DNA of 34,874 nt, from NCBI GenBank assembly GCA_021824095.1, contig JAKALQ010000011.1, positions 1-34,874 on the forward strand. The letters are read 5' to 3'. The position numbers were made by a program, and so were the translations under genes. This DNA comes from Actinomycetes bacterium. Its GTDB lineage: Bacteria > Actinomycetota > Actinomycetes > S36-B12 > UBA5976. Under the pieces are notes generated by a model, which saw only the letters and a list, made by a program, of their open reading frames with translations, searched no databases and was not told where the DNA came from. Every line of letters starts with the position of its first letter. Positions within the stretch are counted from its first letter, which is position 1. Shown here piece by piece: positions 9,609 to 17,765 of this stretch.

Positions 9609-10955
9609 TTACAGCGAGAGTTCAGCTTCGACAACGGCGACGAGGTCGTCTGCGACCTCGCGAGCGAGCTCCTCGGTGGGAGCCTCGACCATGACGCGGA
9701 CGAGCGGCTCGGTGCCGCTCGGACGCAGGAGGACGCGGCCGGTGTCGCCGAGTCGGGAGGCGGCCCGGGTGATGGCCGCATTCAAGGGCTCACAGGTGCT
9801 CACGCGCGACTTGTCGACGTTGCGGACGTTCACGAGCACCTGGGGCAGCTGTTGCATCACCGCAGCGAGGTCCGCGAGCGGGCGTCCCGTCTCCGCCATG
9901 CGCGACATGAGGTGCAGCGCGGTGAGCGTGCCGTCGCCGGTGGTGGCATGGTCGAGCATGATGACGTGCCCGCTCTGCTCGCCGCCGAGCGCGTACGCGG
10001 AGGCACGCATGGCTTCGAGCACGTAGCGATCACCGACTGCGGTCTCCACGAGGTTGATGCCCGCCTCGCGCATGGCGATCTTGAAGCCGAGGTTCGACAT
10101 GACGGTGGCGACGACCGTGTTGGCGCGCAGGGAGCCGCGATCGCGCATGGCGAGGGCGAGCACGGCCATGATCTGGTCGCCGTCGATGACACGACCGGCC
10201 GCATCGACCGCGAGGCAACGGTCGGCGTCACCGTCGTGCGCGATGCCGAGGTCGGCCTGTGACTCGACGACGGCATGGCACAGGTCGTCCATGTGCGTGG
10301 AGCCGCAGTTGTCATTGATGTTCACGCCATCGGGGGCCGTGTGGATCTCGATGACCTCCGCACCCGCACGACGGTAGGCCTCGGGCGCCACACGGGAGGC
10401 TGCTCCGTTGGCACCGTCGACGACGACACGAAGGCCATCGAGTGCATGCGGCAGGGTGCCGACGAGGTGCGTGATGTAGTGCTCGACGAGGCTGGGATCG
10501 TCGGTGATGCGACCGACATCGGCGCCCGTGGGCCGCTGCCATGGCTCATTGAGCCGAGCCTCGATGGCGTCCTCGACGGCATCGTCGAGTTTGGAACCAC
10601 CACGGGCGAAGAACTTGATGCCGTTATCGGGCATGGCGTTGTGCGAGGCCGACAGCATGACGCCGAGGTCGGCGCCGGTATGGGCGGTGAGGAAGGCGAT
10701 GGCGGGCGTGGGCACCACGCCCGCGCGCACCACGTCGACGCCTGCACTCGCCAGCCCAGCGACGACGGCCGCCTCAAGGAACTCGCCACTCAGGCGCGGG
10801 TCCCGGCCGACCACAGCACGGGGCCGATGTCCGACGAAGGCCCCGGCGTCACCGAGCACATGCGCTGCCGCCACCGAGAGGTCAAGGGCCAGTTCGGCCG
10901 TGAGGTCGCGGTTGGCGAGCCCGCGAACGCCGTCGGTTCCGAAGAGTCGTGCCAC
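9609..10955 (-). CDS. glmM: Phosphoglucosamine mutase
   Basis: GlmM converts glucosamine-6-phosphate to glucosamine-1-phosphate. The 448-residue protein has the phosphorylated serine in LSASHN (S104), the Mg-binding DGDADR loop, and the C-terminal phosphate-binding [12 protein letters not shown] motif. The start GTG 10955 precedes [12 protein letters not shown], the canonical N-terminus. There is no Shine-Dalgarno; instead TAGGCT stands exactly six bases before the GTG, consistent with a leaderless mRNA. It is followed by glmS after nine bases. Confidence 0.98.
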   Translation of the reverse strand: MARLFGTDGVRGLANRDLTAELALDLSVAAAHVLGDAGAFVGHRPRAVVGRDPRLSGEFLEAAVVAGLASAGVDVVRAGVVPTPAIAFLTAHTGADLGVMLSASHNAMPDNGIKFFARGGSKLDDAVEDAIEARLNEPWQRPTGADVGRITDDPSLVEHYITHLVGTLPHALDGLRVVVDGANGAASRVAPEAYRRAGAEVIEIHTAPDGVNINDNCGSTHMDDLCHAVVESQADLGIAHDGDADRCLAVDAAGRVIDGDQIMAVLALAMRDRGSLRANTVVATVMSNLGFKIAMREAGINLVETAVGDRYVLEAMRASAYALGGEQSGHVIMLDHATTGDGTLTALHLMSRMAETGRPLADLAAVMQQLPQVLVNVRNVDKSRVSTCEPLNAAITRAASRLGDTGRVLLRPSGTEPLVRVMVEAPTEELAREVADDLVAVVEAELSL

Positions 10956-10961
10956 GACGCG

Positions 10962-10967
10962 AGCCTA
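10962..10967 (-). promoter_or_regulatory. Probable -10 element for leaderless glmM transcript
   Basis: Minus-strand TAGGCT fits TANNNT and is separated from the glmM GTG by exactly six bases, so transcription would start on the first base of the start codon. No good -35 is visible. This would let glmM be expressed independently of the membrane-protein gene upstream. Confidence 0.55.
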
Positions 10968-10981
10968 GTGCGGGCTGCCCG

Positions 10982-12679
10982 TCACCCTGCGGCGGCGCGA
11001 TCGAGGGCCAGTTGGTGCAGGGACTCGCTGTTGAGGGGGTCGAGCACTGCCATGTGCTCCCGCACCGCGACCGCGCGCTGCCACTGGTGGGTGGACTCGT
11101 ACACCACTGCGAGTTCCTGCCACAGCAGCGATTCGCGCGGGAAGCGCCGGACCGCATCCAGCCCGACACGGATCGCCGCGCCAGGCGCATCGATGCGCTT
11201 CAGCTCCTCAACCACCCCCAGCACGCGAATGGGCTCCGGACAGGAAAGACCTGCCCGCGTCATCGCGCTAATCGCCACCGCCCGCTCAGCCGGTGTCGTG
11301 GTCGGCAGCAACGTCGCGGCCCCGATGGCATGGTCCACCTGGACCGCGTACCCAACACTTGCCAGCCCGCCCAAGGCCACACCGACGACGAGCAGCCGCG
11401 TGGTTCCCCGCTGCCACGGGGAACCGACCCCGCGGATTCGTGCCGCTGGGCGAAGGGCGAGGATCGCCCCTGCCAGCAGCCACCCCCACACGGCAAAACC
11501 GATCTGGTCCATCGATACCAGGGAGTCGGCGATGTAGGCGGCCCAGGCCCCCGTGAGGATCGCGGCAGGCCCACGGGTGACGGGGTCTTGCGCTGCACGA
11601 ACAGCCGCACGCGCGACAACGATCCAGAGCCCCAGGTAGGGCAGTGTGACGAGCAGCCCACCGGTCGCGAGCAGGTTCAGGAGCACACTGTGCGCCTCAT
11701 TCGAGAACACGGTGGGGCCGTGGAATGCGACGGACGCTGGACTCCTGACAAGCCGATACCAGTCGCCGTACGCATCAAGGCCGACACCGCGCAACGGCTC
11801 CATCCGGAACATCCGTAGTGCGGCATCCCACATGTACAGCCGATCCTGCACGCTCGGTTTGAAGAGGATGCGTGCAAGTGGCCCACGATCCGTCATGGCA
11901 AGGGCGCTGAGCACCAGGAATCCAAGTGCCAGCACTGCGTATGGCGTTCGCAGCCGCTTCACGAGGTGGGGTCGATCCAATCCGAGGAGGAGCATGCCGA
12001 CGAGGACCACGCTGCCGACCGTGAAGCCCATGAGTCCTTGGATGGCAAGCGAGAGTCGAATGGTCAGGAGCACCAACAGCAATGCAGCGCCGTAAGCGAT
12101 GCGTCCCCGCATCGATGTTGACCTGCTCACAACAAGGCCGAGGAGGCCAACAGCGGCAATACCGAGGAAGCCTGACACGAAGTCCGGGTTGCCGAAGGTA
12201 CCCATGACCACGAATGGCCGAAACCACGCGATCGGGTCTCGGCCCGAATACTGCACCAGCCCATAGAGCGCCTCGACAACGCCAACGCCTGCCAGTACCT
12301 GCAAGAGCAGGGGAACCGAAGCGGCGTCGAACGCCATCGCGCCAGCTACGAGCACAAGGGTGAGTGCCGTGTAGCACAACCAACCATTGGCTCGATCCAT
12401 CGCTCCATAGAGGGTGATGAACTCCGACTGTCGGCTCAGGATCCCGGCGAGGGAGAGCCCCGCGACAAACAGCCCACTCGGCAGCAGCAGGGAGGCGCGC
12501 GAGGTGACCAAGGGCCAGGCAACCGGCAACATCAGGACGCCGACCGCGCTCACGCAGAGGATGAGCGCCAGCAGTTTCGGCAGTCCGAAGACATCCGTGG
12601 TGCGGGGAAAGGCCACCAGCGTGGTGAGTGCTGCTCCGAGGAGGAGGACGCGTCGCATCGAAGCCTGCACACCCAGCAC
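10982..12679 (-). CDS. O-antigen ligase/polymerase-like membrane protein with C-terminal TPR-like tail
   Basis: A polytopic membrane protein of the O-antigen ligase (Wzy_C) superfamily, which moves lipid-linked glycans at the outer face of the membrane. Of 565 residues, about 1-410 hold 10-12 hydrophobic segments. Family hallmarks are GTFGNPDFVSGFLG (160-173), the RLYMWDAALRMF stretch with R280, PLRGVGLDAYGDW (295-307), and the loop His H330 before LLNLLATGGLL. Residues about 478-565 are soluble and helical, with TPR-like content. It lies 26 bases upstream of glmM and behind the rpsI terminator. The GTG at 12679 was chosen because TACGCT stands six bases before it; ATG 12658 is an alternative. 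Since this is a monoderm, the product is probably a cell-wall polysaccharide or teichoic-type glycan rather than LPS; this is inference. Confidence 0.8.
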   Translation of the reverse strand: MLGVQASMRRVLLLGAALTTLVAFPRTTDVFGLPKLLALILCVSAVGVLMLPVAWPLVTSRASLLLPSGLFVAGLSLAGILSRQSEFITLYGAMDRANGWLCYTALTLVLVAGAMAFDAASVPLLLQVLAGVGVVEALYGLVQYSGRDPIAWFRPFVVMGTFGNPDFVSGFLGIAAVGLLGLVVSRSTSMRGRIAYGAALLLVLLTIRLSLAIQGLMGFTVGSVVLVGMLLLGLDRPHLVKRLRTPYAVLALGFLVLSALAMTDRGPLARILFKPSVQDRLYMWDAALRMFRMEPLRGVGLDAYGDWYRLVRSPASVAFHGPTVFSNEAHSVLLNLLATGGLLVTLPYLGLWIVVARAAVRAAQDPVTRGPAAILTGAWAAYIADSLVSMDQIGFAVWGWLLAGAILALRPAARIRGVGSPWQRGTTRLLVVGVALGGLASVGYAVQVDHAIGAATLLPTTTPAERAVAISAMTRAGLSCPEPIRVLGVVEELKRIDAPGAAIRVGLDAVRRFPRESLLWQELAVVYESTHQWQRAVAVREHMAVLDPLNSESLHQLALDRAAAG

Positions 12680-12685
12680 GGCGTC

Positions 12686-12691
12686 AGCGTA
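12686..12691 (-). promoter_or_regulatory. Probable -10 element for leaderless ligase-like gene
   Basis: Minus-strand TACGCT (TANNNT) lies six bases before GTG 12679, in the short interval between the rpsI terminator and the gene. No Shine-Dalgarno is visible for either candidate start, which favours a leaderless mRNA. The -35 region is not recognisable. Confidence 0.45.
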
Positions 12692-12713
12692 GGCGGTACA
12701 GCCCCGGAGACGA

Positions 12714-12742
12714 CGGAACCCCCGCACATAGCGGGGGTTCCG
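12714..12742 (-). terminator. Terminator hairpin after rplM-rpsI
   Basis: A perfect 12-bp inverted repeat (CGGAACCCCCGC at 12714-12725 and its complement at 12731-12742) with a 5-base loop lies 19 bases beyond the rpsI stop. No U-tract follows, which is common for actinobacterial terminators. It separates the r-protein pair from the ligase-like gene. Confidence 0.85.
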
Positions 12743-12761
12743 TGATGGCGTCGAGGACGCG

Positions 12762-13214
12762 TCAGCGCTTGCTGTACTGCGAGGCCTTGCGCGCCTTCTT
12801 GAGACCGTACTTCTTGCGCTCCTTGATGCGGGCGTCACGCGTGAGGAAGCCGGCCTTCTTGAGCTCGGGACGCAGGGCGTCACGGTCGATCTCATTCAGC
12901 GCACGAGCGATGCCGAGGCGCAGGGCGCCTGCCTGCCCACTCACGCCGCCACCGGCGATCGTGGCAAGCACGTCGTACTTGCCTTCAAGCTCCGTGAGCT
13001 TGAAGGGCTCGTTCACGGCCTGCTGGTGAAGCTTGTTCGGGAAGTAGGTCGCGAGGTCACGACCATTGATGACCCAACGGCCCGTGCCGGGGACGAGGCG
13101 CACACGCGCCACCGCCTCCTTGCGACGGCCGGTGGCATTGCCCGGACCCACGGCGGCACCACGCGACGCCTTCGCGGGAGCCGATGTCTCGGTGGAGTAG
13201 ATCTCTTCGGTCAT
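12762..13214 (-). CDS. rpsI: 30S ribosomal protein uS9
   Basis: uS9 binds the 16S rRNA 3' domain and its C-terminal tail contacts P-site tRNA. The 150-residue product has a low-complexity N-terminal extension of about 25 residues (usual in actinobacteria), then [34 protein letters not shown], and the basic tail [12 protein letters not shown] ending in the essential arginine. Two in-frame ATGs occur; 13214 is preferred because AAGGA lies six bases before it, whereas it abuts the ATG at 13220. It is co-transcribed with rplM. Confidence 0.97.
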   Translation of the reverse strand: MTEEIYSTETSAPAKASRGAAVGPGNATGRRKEAVARVRLVPGTGRWVINGRDLATYFPNKLHQQAVNEPFKLTELEGKYDVLATIAGGGVSGQAGALRLGIARALNEIDRDALRPELKKAGFLTRDARIKERKKYGLKKARKASQYSKR

Positions 13215-13244
13215 GTGCATTCCTTCGTCGCAACCACCGAGTGG

Positions 13245-13688
13245 TTACTGGGCAACCTGGGTGATCGTGAACGGCACCGGCTTCTGCGCGGTGTGCGGGT
13301 GCTCGGGACCCGCGTAAACCTTGAGCTTGCTCCCCATCTGACGACCGAGGCGGTTGTGGGGCAGCATGCCCTTCACGGCCTTCTCGACGAGGCGGCGGGG
13401 GTTCTTCTCGATGAGGTCGCCATACGACGTCGCCGTGAGACCACCCGGGAAGTTCGAGTGACGGTAGTCGAACTTGTCGCGGAGCTTCTGCCCGGACAGT
13501 GCGACCTTCTCGGCGTTGATGATGATGACGAAGTCACCCGAGTCGATGTGCGGGGCGAACGTCGGCTTGTGCTTGCCGCGCAGGAGCGCTGCGGCCTGCG
13601 AGGCGACACGACCGAGGACGACGTCCTGGGCGTCGATGACCCACCACGTGCGTTCGACGTTCTGCGCCGACGGCTGGAAAGTGCGCAC
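13245..13688 (-). CDS. rplM: 50S ribosomal protein uL13
   Basis: uL13 is an early-assembling 23S rRNA-binding protein. The 147-residue product is full length: the N-terminal [35 protein letters not shown], and [20 protein letters not shown] segments are all canonical. The start is GTG 13688 with GAAGG seven bases upstream; longer readings of the frame pass through the leader region and are not protein-like. It heads the rplM-rpsI operon and has a leader of about 100 bases. Confidence 0.97.
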   Translation of the reverse strand: MRTFQPSAQNVERTWWVIDAQDVVLGRVASQAAALLRGKHKPTFAPHIDSGDFVIIINAEKVALSGQKLRDKFDYRHSNFPGGLTATSYGDLIEKNPRRLVEKAVKGMLPHNRLGRQMGSKLKVYAGPEHPHTAQKPVPFTITQVAQ

Positions 13689-13794
13689 AGCAATACCTTC
13701 GTTCGTTCGTCCGGGGGCGCCGACCCTCGGGGGAAGCCTCCGGGTGCGGCACTGGGGCGTCGTGGACGTGCGAGAACCGCACGCGTGGACGCAA
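13689..13794 (-). other. Structured 5' leader of rplM-rpsI
   Basis: Between the predicted transcription start near 13794 and the rplM GTG, the RNA can fold into several helices. One 8-bp stem with a single mismatch pairs 13711-13718 with 13736-13743 around a C-rich loop. Farther upstream, a 6-bp stem closing on a 5-base loop (CGTGCG and CGCACG) lies inside a GCGTC/GACGC clamp. This could be an r-protein autoregulatory leader, but I do not recognise a named class. Confidence 0.35.
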
Positions 13795-13800
13795 GGACGA

Positions 13801-13830
13801 AGGGTACCGACCGGACTCCCGTCGGCACAA
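13801..13830 (-). promoter_or_regulatory. Promoter of rplM-rpsI
   Basis: Minus-strand -35 TTGTGC (13830-13825) and -10 TACCCT (13806-13801) are separated by 18 bases. The start point would be near 13794. Confidence 0.6.
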
Positions 13831-13885
13831 ATCGCGGAGCGTCGAGCGTTGCAGCCAAAGCCGCCCATCCGGAGAATCATCCGCC

Positions 13886-15370
13886 GTGACGGCAACGGAA
13901 TCACCTCTGACCTCCATTCGGCCCCGATGGTCGGCAGATGCATGGACCGTGCCGTTGGTATCACTCGTCGCGGCATGCGTCGCCGCGTCCTCGAACTACT
14001 TCACCGATCCACTGTGGATGGCGAGGGAGGGTGTGGCACTGCTCCACGGAGGTCCGGTCGCCCATCCAGACACGTGGGGCTGGGATCCGGTGGCCGGGAA
14101 CTTCATCCCGACGGCCCCTGGGTGGCAGGTGTTCCTGGGCCTCTGGACCCTCGCATTCGGTCCGGTCGGCGTGACCATCGGAGGCATCATCGCGGTGGCG
14201 CTGTCCCTGGCCGGTTTGGCTTGGGTGGCGCGGCGATGCGGCGCCTCCTCCACCGCCATTGCCGTGGCATTCCTGTGGCTCTGGGCAGTTCAGGGCGCTC
14301 TGGCGAGTCGCGCCGCTCTCCCGGCGCTTGCCCTCTGGATGGTCGATGGAACCTGGCTGCTCGCGTGGCTGCGGCAAGCCACCAGCCAGCTGCCATCGCG
14401 TCAACGGCTCATCCGCAGCGCCGTCACACAAGCAGCCATCACCACGCTTGGTCTCTGGATTCACGCCTCATGGGCGCTCTTCGCACCCGCAACGGCATTC
14501 GGCATCGCACTGTGGGCGCTACTGCCGCAGCCGGGCCCGCGCTCCCTTCGCCTGCGACTCGCGCTGTGGCCCATGATCGCCACCCTGCTGGCCATCAGCG
14601 CGGGACCCGCGGGCCTCAACGCCTGGTCGGACGCGGCGCGCGTACAGGCACAGTGTGCCGGACTCATCGTCGAGTGGTCTCCCTTCCCTGCGCAGTCCAC
14701 CTTCTGGCAGGTGGCGCTGATCGTGATCGGCTCGGTGCTGGCGTTGATCGCGGGTGTGAGCCTGCGCCGGGCACCTGCGTGGCATGAGACGCCGATCGTG
14801 GCACTCTCGCTCGCGACCATTGCGAGCACGGGTGCCGCATTCTTCGCCTTGCGATTCATGTTCCAAGCCGTCGTCCTGGCGGCGCCGCTGCTCGCTGCGC
14901 TCATCACACGACTCTGGACCAAGATGGGGAGGACTCGACCGGCAGACCACCGGCTCGGTCCGCTCTACCTCGGACGCCTCCTCGCCTTCACATTTGCCGT
15001 GCTCCTGCCTTGGGCTGGGCTGCAGGTGCGAACATCGCCCGCTGTCGCCCCATCGCCTGTCGTCGCTGCCCTCCCGTCGGGCTGTCACCTCTTTGCGGAC
15101 TACGCGATCGCCAACGAGGTCCTCCTGCTCCGACCAGACGTGCCTGTCTGGTTCGACGGGCGTCTTGATTACTGGGGCCGCCAGCGCATTACGTCCTACA
15201 TCCGCTACATGGCCGGCAGCAATCCGACGGGGCCCGTGCCTGCCGGAACAACCTGCGTAGCCGCGACCGCGAGCGAGTCAGCGCTGGCCTCATCGCTCAG
15301 CGCGTCGCACCGCTGGCGCGAGGCCCGTCGCCTTCGCGACGTTTCGCTTTGGTTGCCAGCCTCGACATGA
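13886..15370 (+). CDS. Polytopic GT-C-like membrane protein, first of a tandem pair
   Basis: A 494-residue membrane protein with about ten hydrophobic segments; no experimentally named family is recognised. The N-terminal extracytoplasmic loop reads DPLWMAREG with D41 and R47, followed by [14 protein letters not shown] (60-73). The C-terminus has GCHLF (399-403) and [16 protein letters not shown], with WFDGR at 422-426. This architecture resembles GT-C glycosyltransferase-like proteins whose first loop has an acidic/His motif and whose C-terminal part has an FxDGRxDxY motif. Conserved cysteines C400 and C457 may form an external disulfide. The GTG at 13886 has GGAGA ten bases upstream. It is divergent from rplM and followed 53 bases later by its paralogue. 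A role in surface glycan assembly is inference. Confidence 0.75.
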   Translation: MTATESPLTSIRPRWSADAWTVPLVSLVAACVAASSNYFTDPLWMAREGVALLHGGPVAHPDTWGWDPVAGNFIPTAPGWQVFLGLWTLAFGPVGVTIGGIIAVALSLAGLAWVARRCGASSTAIAVAFLWLWAVQGALASRAALPALALWMVDGTWLLAWLRQATSQLPSRQRLIRSAVTQAAITTLGLWIHASWALFAPATAFGIALWALLPQPGPRSLRLRLALWPMIATLLAISAGPAGLNAWSDAARVQAQCAGLIVEWSPFPAQSTFWQVALIVIGSVLALIAGVSLRRAPAWHETPIVALSLATIASTGAAFFALRFMFQAVVLAAPLLAALITRLWTKMGRTRPADHRLGPLYLGRLLAFTFAVLLPWAGLQVRTSPAVAPSPVVAALPSGCHLFADYAIANEVLLLRPDVPVWFDGRLDYWGRQRITSYIRYMAGSNPTGPVPAGTTCVAATASESALASSLSASHRWREARRLRDVSLWLPAST

Positions 15371-15411
15371 CCGCGGCCTCGGCGATGCACGGCCCACCGC
15401 TGTACGCGCCA

Positions 15412-15417
15412 TAGGTT
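15412..15417 (+). promoter_or_regulatory. Probable -10 element for leaderless second GT-C-like gene
   Basis: TAGGTT (TANNNT) is followed by exactly six bases and then ATG 15424, with no Shine-Dalgarno in between. The second paralogue may therefore be transcribed separately from the first. No convincing -35 is seen. Confidence 0.45.
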
Positions 15418-15423
15418 GCTCCC

Positions 15424-16908
15424 ATGCAGCAGATCCCCCTCTCCCGCCGGGATCGCCTCCTGCTGTGCGCATGGGTCTGCACGCTTGCCACCCTCCTCGC
15501 AACCTCCGCTGACGCCTCGGACGCCCCCTGGATGGCCCGCGAGGGTCTGGACGTCCTGCGCGGCTCGCCACTCGTCCACCCGGACCACTGGAGCTGGGCA
15601 CCCGTGGCCAACCCCTTCGTGCCCACGTCGCCGGGATGGGACGTCGTGCTCGGTGCCTTCTGGCGCCTTGCCGGTCTCCCCGGGCTGTTCATCCTGTCGG
15701 CTCTCTCCACTGCCGTGACCCTCGCAGCGGTCGCCCTCGCATCCCGTGCCCTCGGTGCGGGGATGGGTGCCACGCTCACTGCCACCACCGCGGCAGCCCT
15801 CGGCGCCCAACCGATCCTGACGCCGAGGGGCGCTGCACCTGCGCTCGCGATCCTCATCGTCGCCATCGTGCTGTCGTGGCGCCTGCTGGGTGCGCGTGCT
15901 GCGACCCTGCCGACTGTGCTGGGGGTGGGCGGCATCACTGCCGGCAGTGCATACGTCGGGATATGGGTGCACGGGTCATGGACGGCCCTCGCCCCTGGGC
16001 TGGGGCTGGCAGTCGCGGCCCTCGCGCTCGCATCACACGGGCGCCCGGCAGCAGCGAGGGGATTGCTGGCGCTGGTCGCAGCCGTTGCGAGCATGGTGGG
16101 GGCGGTGGCCGGCCCACTGGGCCTGGGTGCGTGGAGCAATGCTGCCCGCGTGGCCTCGGTGGCACGTGGGCGCATCATCGAATGGGCGGGCGTCGCCCAG
16201 ATGGGGTGGGGCGAGCGGACCTACTGGGGCGCGTTGGCCGTCGTGGTGATCCTGCTGGCCATGCGTTTCCGCCGGTCCGCGCGTGCCGATGGTGCACCGC
16301 TTGCTGCCATCCTGCTGGGCGGTGCGGCCGCCGCGGTGCTTGCCGGCGCCTTCTCGCAGCGCTTCACACCAACGGCCGGATTGCTCGCCCCTCCCGTACT
16401 CGCATGGGTGCTGGCAACGCCGCCTGCTCGCTGGACGCAGTGGCAGACTCGGTACGAGCGCCTCCGCGCCGCGTACTGGCGGCCCGTACCGTGGCTCGTC
16501 CTGCCGATCCTCGTGCTGGGCGCGGCTATCGGCGTGGCCGGGCAGCCGTGGGCAGAGGATCCCGCGCTCCACCTCCTGCCCCAAGGTTGCCATCTGTTCT
16601 CCAGCGACGGCGCCGCGAAGTCGATCCCGCTGCTCCGCCCCGATGTGCTTGTCTGGTTCGACGGACGGCAGGATTACTGGGGCGCGGCACGCATCGACGC
16701 AGACCTCGCCTACCGAGCTGCCGAGGGAGGGCAGGCCCGTGTCCCGACGGGGACCACCTGCATCATGCTCGGACGCCGCGATGCTGACCCGCTGGCGGCA
16801 GCGCTGGATCACTCCACTGCCTGGCGCCGGGCGGGGTCGTCAGCCGCCTTCACGGTGTGGGTGCCGGCGGCCCCTCGAGTTCCTGCGCCTGCCGCATCTG
16901 GCGGGTGA
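15424..16908 (+). CDS. Polytopic GT-C-like membrane protein, second of a tandem pair
   Basis: A paralogue of the preceding gene, also 494 residues, with the same landmarks: DAPWMAREG (33-41), HPDHWSWAPVANPF (52-65), GCHLF, LRPDVLVWFDGRQDYWG with WFDGR at 411-415, and cysteines C389 and C446 with the same 57-residue spacing as in the first copy. Between the motifs the sequences have diverged strongly, so the duplication is old. The C-terminus runs about ten residues past the first copy's end (PRVPAPAASGG), and this tail overlaps the 3' end of truA by 59 bases in antisense. Function is unknown; an extracytoplasmic glycosyltransferase role is inferred from topology and motifs. Confidence 0.75.
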   Translation: MQQIPLSRRDRLLLCAWVCTLATLLATSADASDAPWMAREGLDVLRGSPLVHPDHWSWAPVANPFVPTSPGWDVVLGAFWRLAGLPGLFILSALSTAVTLAAVALASRALGAGMGATLTATTAAALGAQPILTPRGAAPALAILIVAIVLSWRLLGARAATLPTVLGVGGITAGSAYVGIWVHGSWTALAPGLGLAVAALALASHGRPAAARGLLALVAAVASMVGAVAGPLGLGAWSNAARVASVARGRIIEWAGVAQMGWGERTYWGALAVVVILLAMRFRRSARADGAPLAAILLGGAAAAVLAGAFSQRFTPTAGLLAPPVLAWVLATPPARWTQWQTRYERLRAAYWRPVPWLVLPILVLGAAIGVAGQPWAEDPALHLLPQGCHLFSSDGAAKSIPLLRPDVLVWFDGRQDYWGAARIDADLAYRAAEGGQARVPTGTTCIMLGRRDADPLAAALDHSTAWRRAGSSAAFTVWVPAAPRVPAPAASGG

Positions 16909-17671
16909 CCTCCTGCCGGGTGGCCAGCGTCGACGCGTCGGGGTACCGGATCTCTTCCAGCACCAGGCCATGTGCCGGGGCGACAATCGAGCGCCGGATG
17001 CCCTCCGCAAGCAGCGTCGAGGCCCACGCCACCGGCCGCCTGCCATCGCCGATCATGAGCAGCGCACCGACGAGCGCACGCACCATGGAATGGCAGAAGG
17101 CGTCGGCCTGCAGGCGCGCGATGATGATGCCGTACTCGTCCCGATGCCAGGTGAACTCCTGCAGCGTGCGGATGGTCGTCCCGGTGTCGTTGCGCCGGCA
17201 GAAGGCTGCGAAGTCATGGAGGCCGAGCAGCGGCGTCGAGGCCGCATTGAGGCGGTCCACGTCGAGCGCACGCGGATGCAGCACCGTCGTGTGCCGTTCG
17301 AGCGGGTCGACACAGGCGGCGTCCGACACACGGTAGGAGTAGCGCCGGGCAAGCGCCGAGAAGCGGGCATCGAACTGCTCCGGCACCTCGCCGACGGCGA
17401 GCACACGCACGTCCTCCGGCAGCACGCCGTTCAATTGTCGCGCCAATCGTGGTGCGTCAGGCGCCTGCGTCACGTCGACATGCAGCACCTGTCCGCGAGC
17501 GTGCACGCCGGCATCGGTCCGCCCCGCGACCGTCACTCGCGGTGCCGCCGACAGGCGCAGCACAACCCGCAGCGCTTCCTCAACGGTCGACTGGACGGTG
17601 CGGAGGTCCCGCTGGGACGCCCACCCATGGAAGTCGGTGCCGTCGTAGGCCAGGTCGATGCGCAGTCGCAC
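16850..17671 (-). CDS. truA: tRNA pseudouridine(38-40) synthase TruA
   Basis: TruA converts U38-U40 in the tRNA anticodon stem-loop to pseudouridine. The 273-residue protein starts MRLRIDLAYDGTDFHGW and has the catalytic aspartate D53 in GRTDAGVHARGQ. LARRYSYRV and FCHSMVRALVGALLMIGDGRR follow as in the family. The C-terminal tail after EEIRYPD (about 25 residues) is poorly conserved and lies partly in the antisense overlap with the membrane-protein gene. The GTG at 17671 fits the conserved N-terminus and has TACCCT exactly six bases upstream, so the mRNA is probably leaderless. A strong terminator separates it from rplQ, so it is not simply the last gene of the alpha operon. Confidence 0.96.
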   Translation of the reverse strand: MRLRIDLAYDGTDFHGWASQRDLRTVQSTVEEALRVVLRLSAAPRVTVAGRTDAGVHARGQVLHVDVTQAPDAPRLARQLNGVLPEDVRVLAVGEVPEQFDARFSALARRYSYRVSDAACVDPLERHTTVLHPRALDVDRLNAASTPLLGLHDFAAFCRRNDTGTTIRTLQEFTWHRDEYGIIIARLQADAFCHSMVRALVGALLMIGDGRRPVAWASTLLAEGIRRSIVAPAHGLVLEEIRYPDASTLATRQEVTRQMRQAQELEGPPAPTP

Positions 17672-17677
17672 ACACGC

Positions 17678-17683
17678 AGGGTA
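17678..17683 (-). promoter_or_regulatory. Probable -10 element for leaderless truA transcript
   Basis: Minus-strand TACCCT (TANNNT) is six bases before GTG 17671, and no ribosome binding site intervenes. It lies downstream of the rplQ terminator, supporting independent transcription of truA. Confidence 0.55.
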
Positions 17684-17724
17684 TTGGCCCAGCACGCCCG
17701 CCGCCTCGTCATCCCTCGAAGACG

Positions 17725-17756
17725 ACGATGCCCCCGAGCGGACTCGGGGGCATCGT
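17725..17756 (-). terminator. Terminator after rplQ
   Basis: A perfect 14-bp inverted repeat (17725-17738 with 17743-17756, GC-rich core CCCCCGAG) closes on a 4-base loop, ten bases beyond the rplQ stop. There is no U-tract. It is the strongest hairpin in the r-protein block and marks the end of the alpha operon. Confidence 0.88.
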
Positions 17757-17765
17757 GGTGGTTCG

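Noticed and set aside
7899-10262. A 787-codon plus-strand open frame opposite glmS and glmM
   Set aside because: Both genes on the minus strand are unmistakable. Long antisense frames are expected in GC-rich DNA because stop codons are rare opposite biased third positions; the product is His/Val/Gly/Asp-rich with no domain.
12680-12895. A longer N-terminus for the ligase-like gene up to 12895
   Set aside because: It would run through the rpsI terminator and rpsI coding region and is Arg/Ser/Pro-rich shadow sequence.
13697-13710. TTCG tetranucleotide repeated three times upstream of rplM
   Set aside because: Only three units; too short to argue for a phase-variable repeat.
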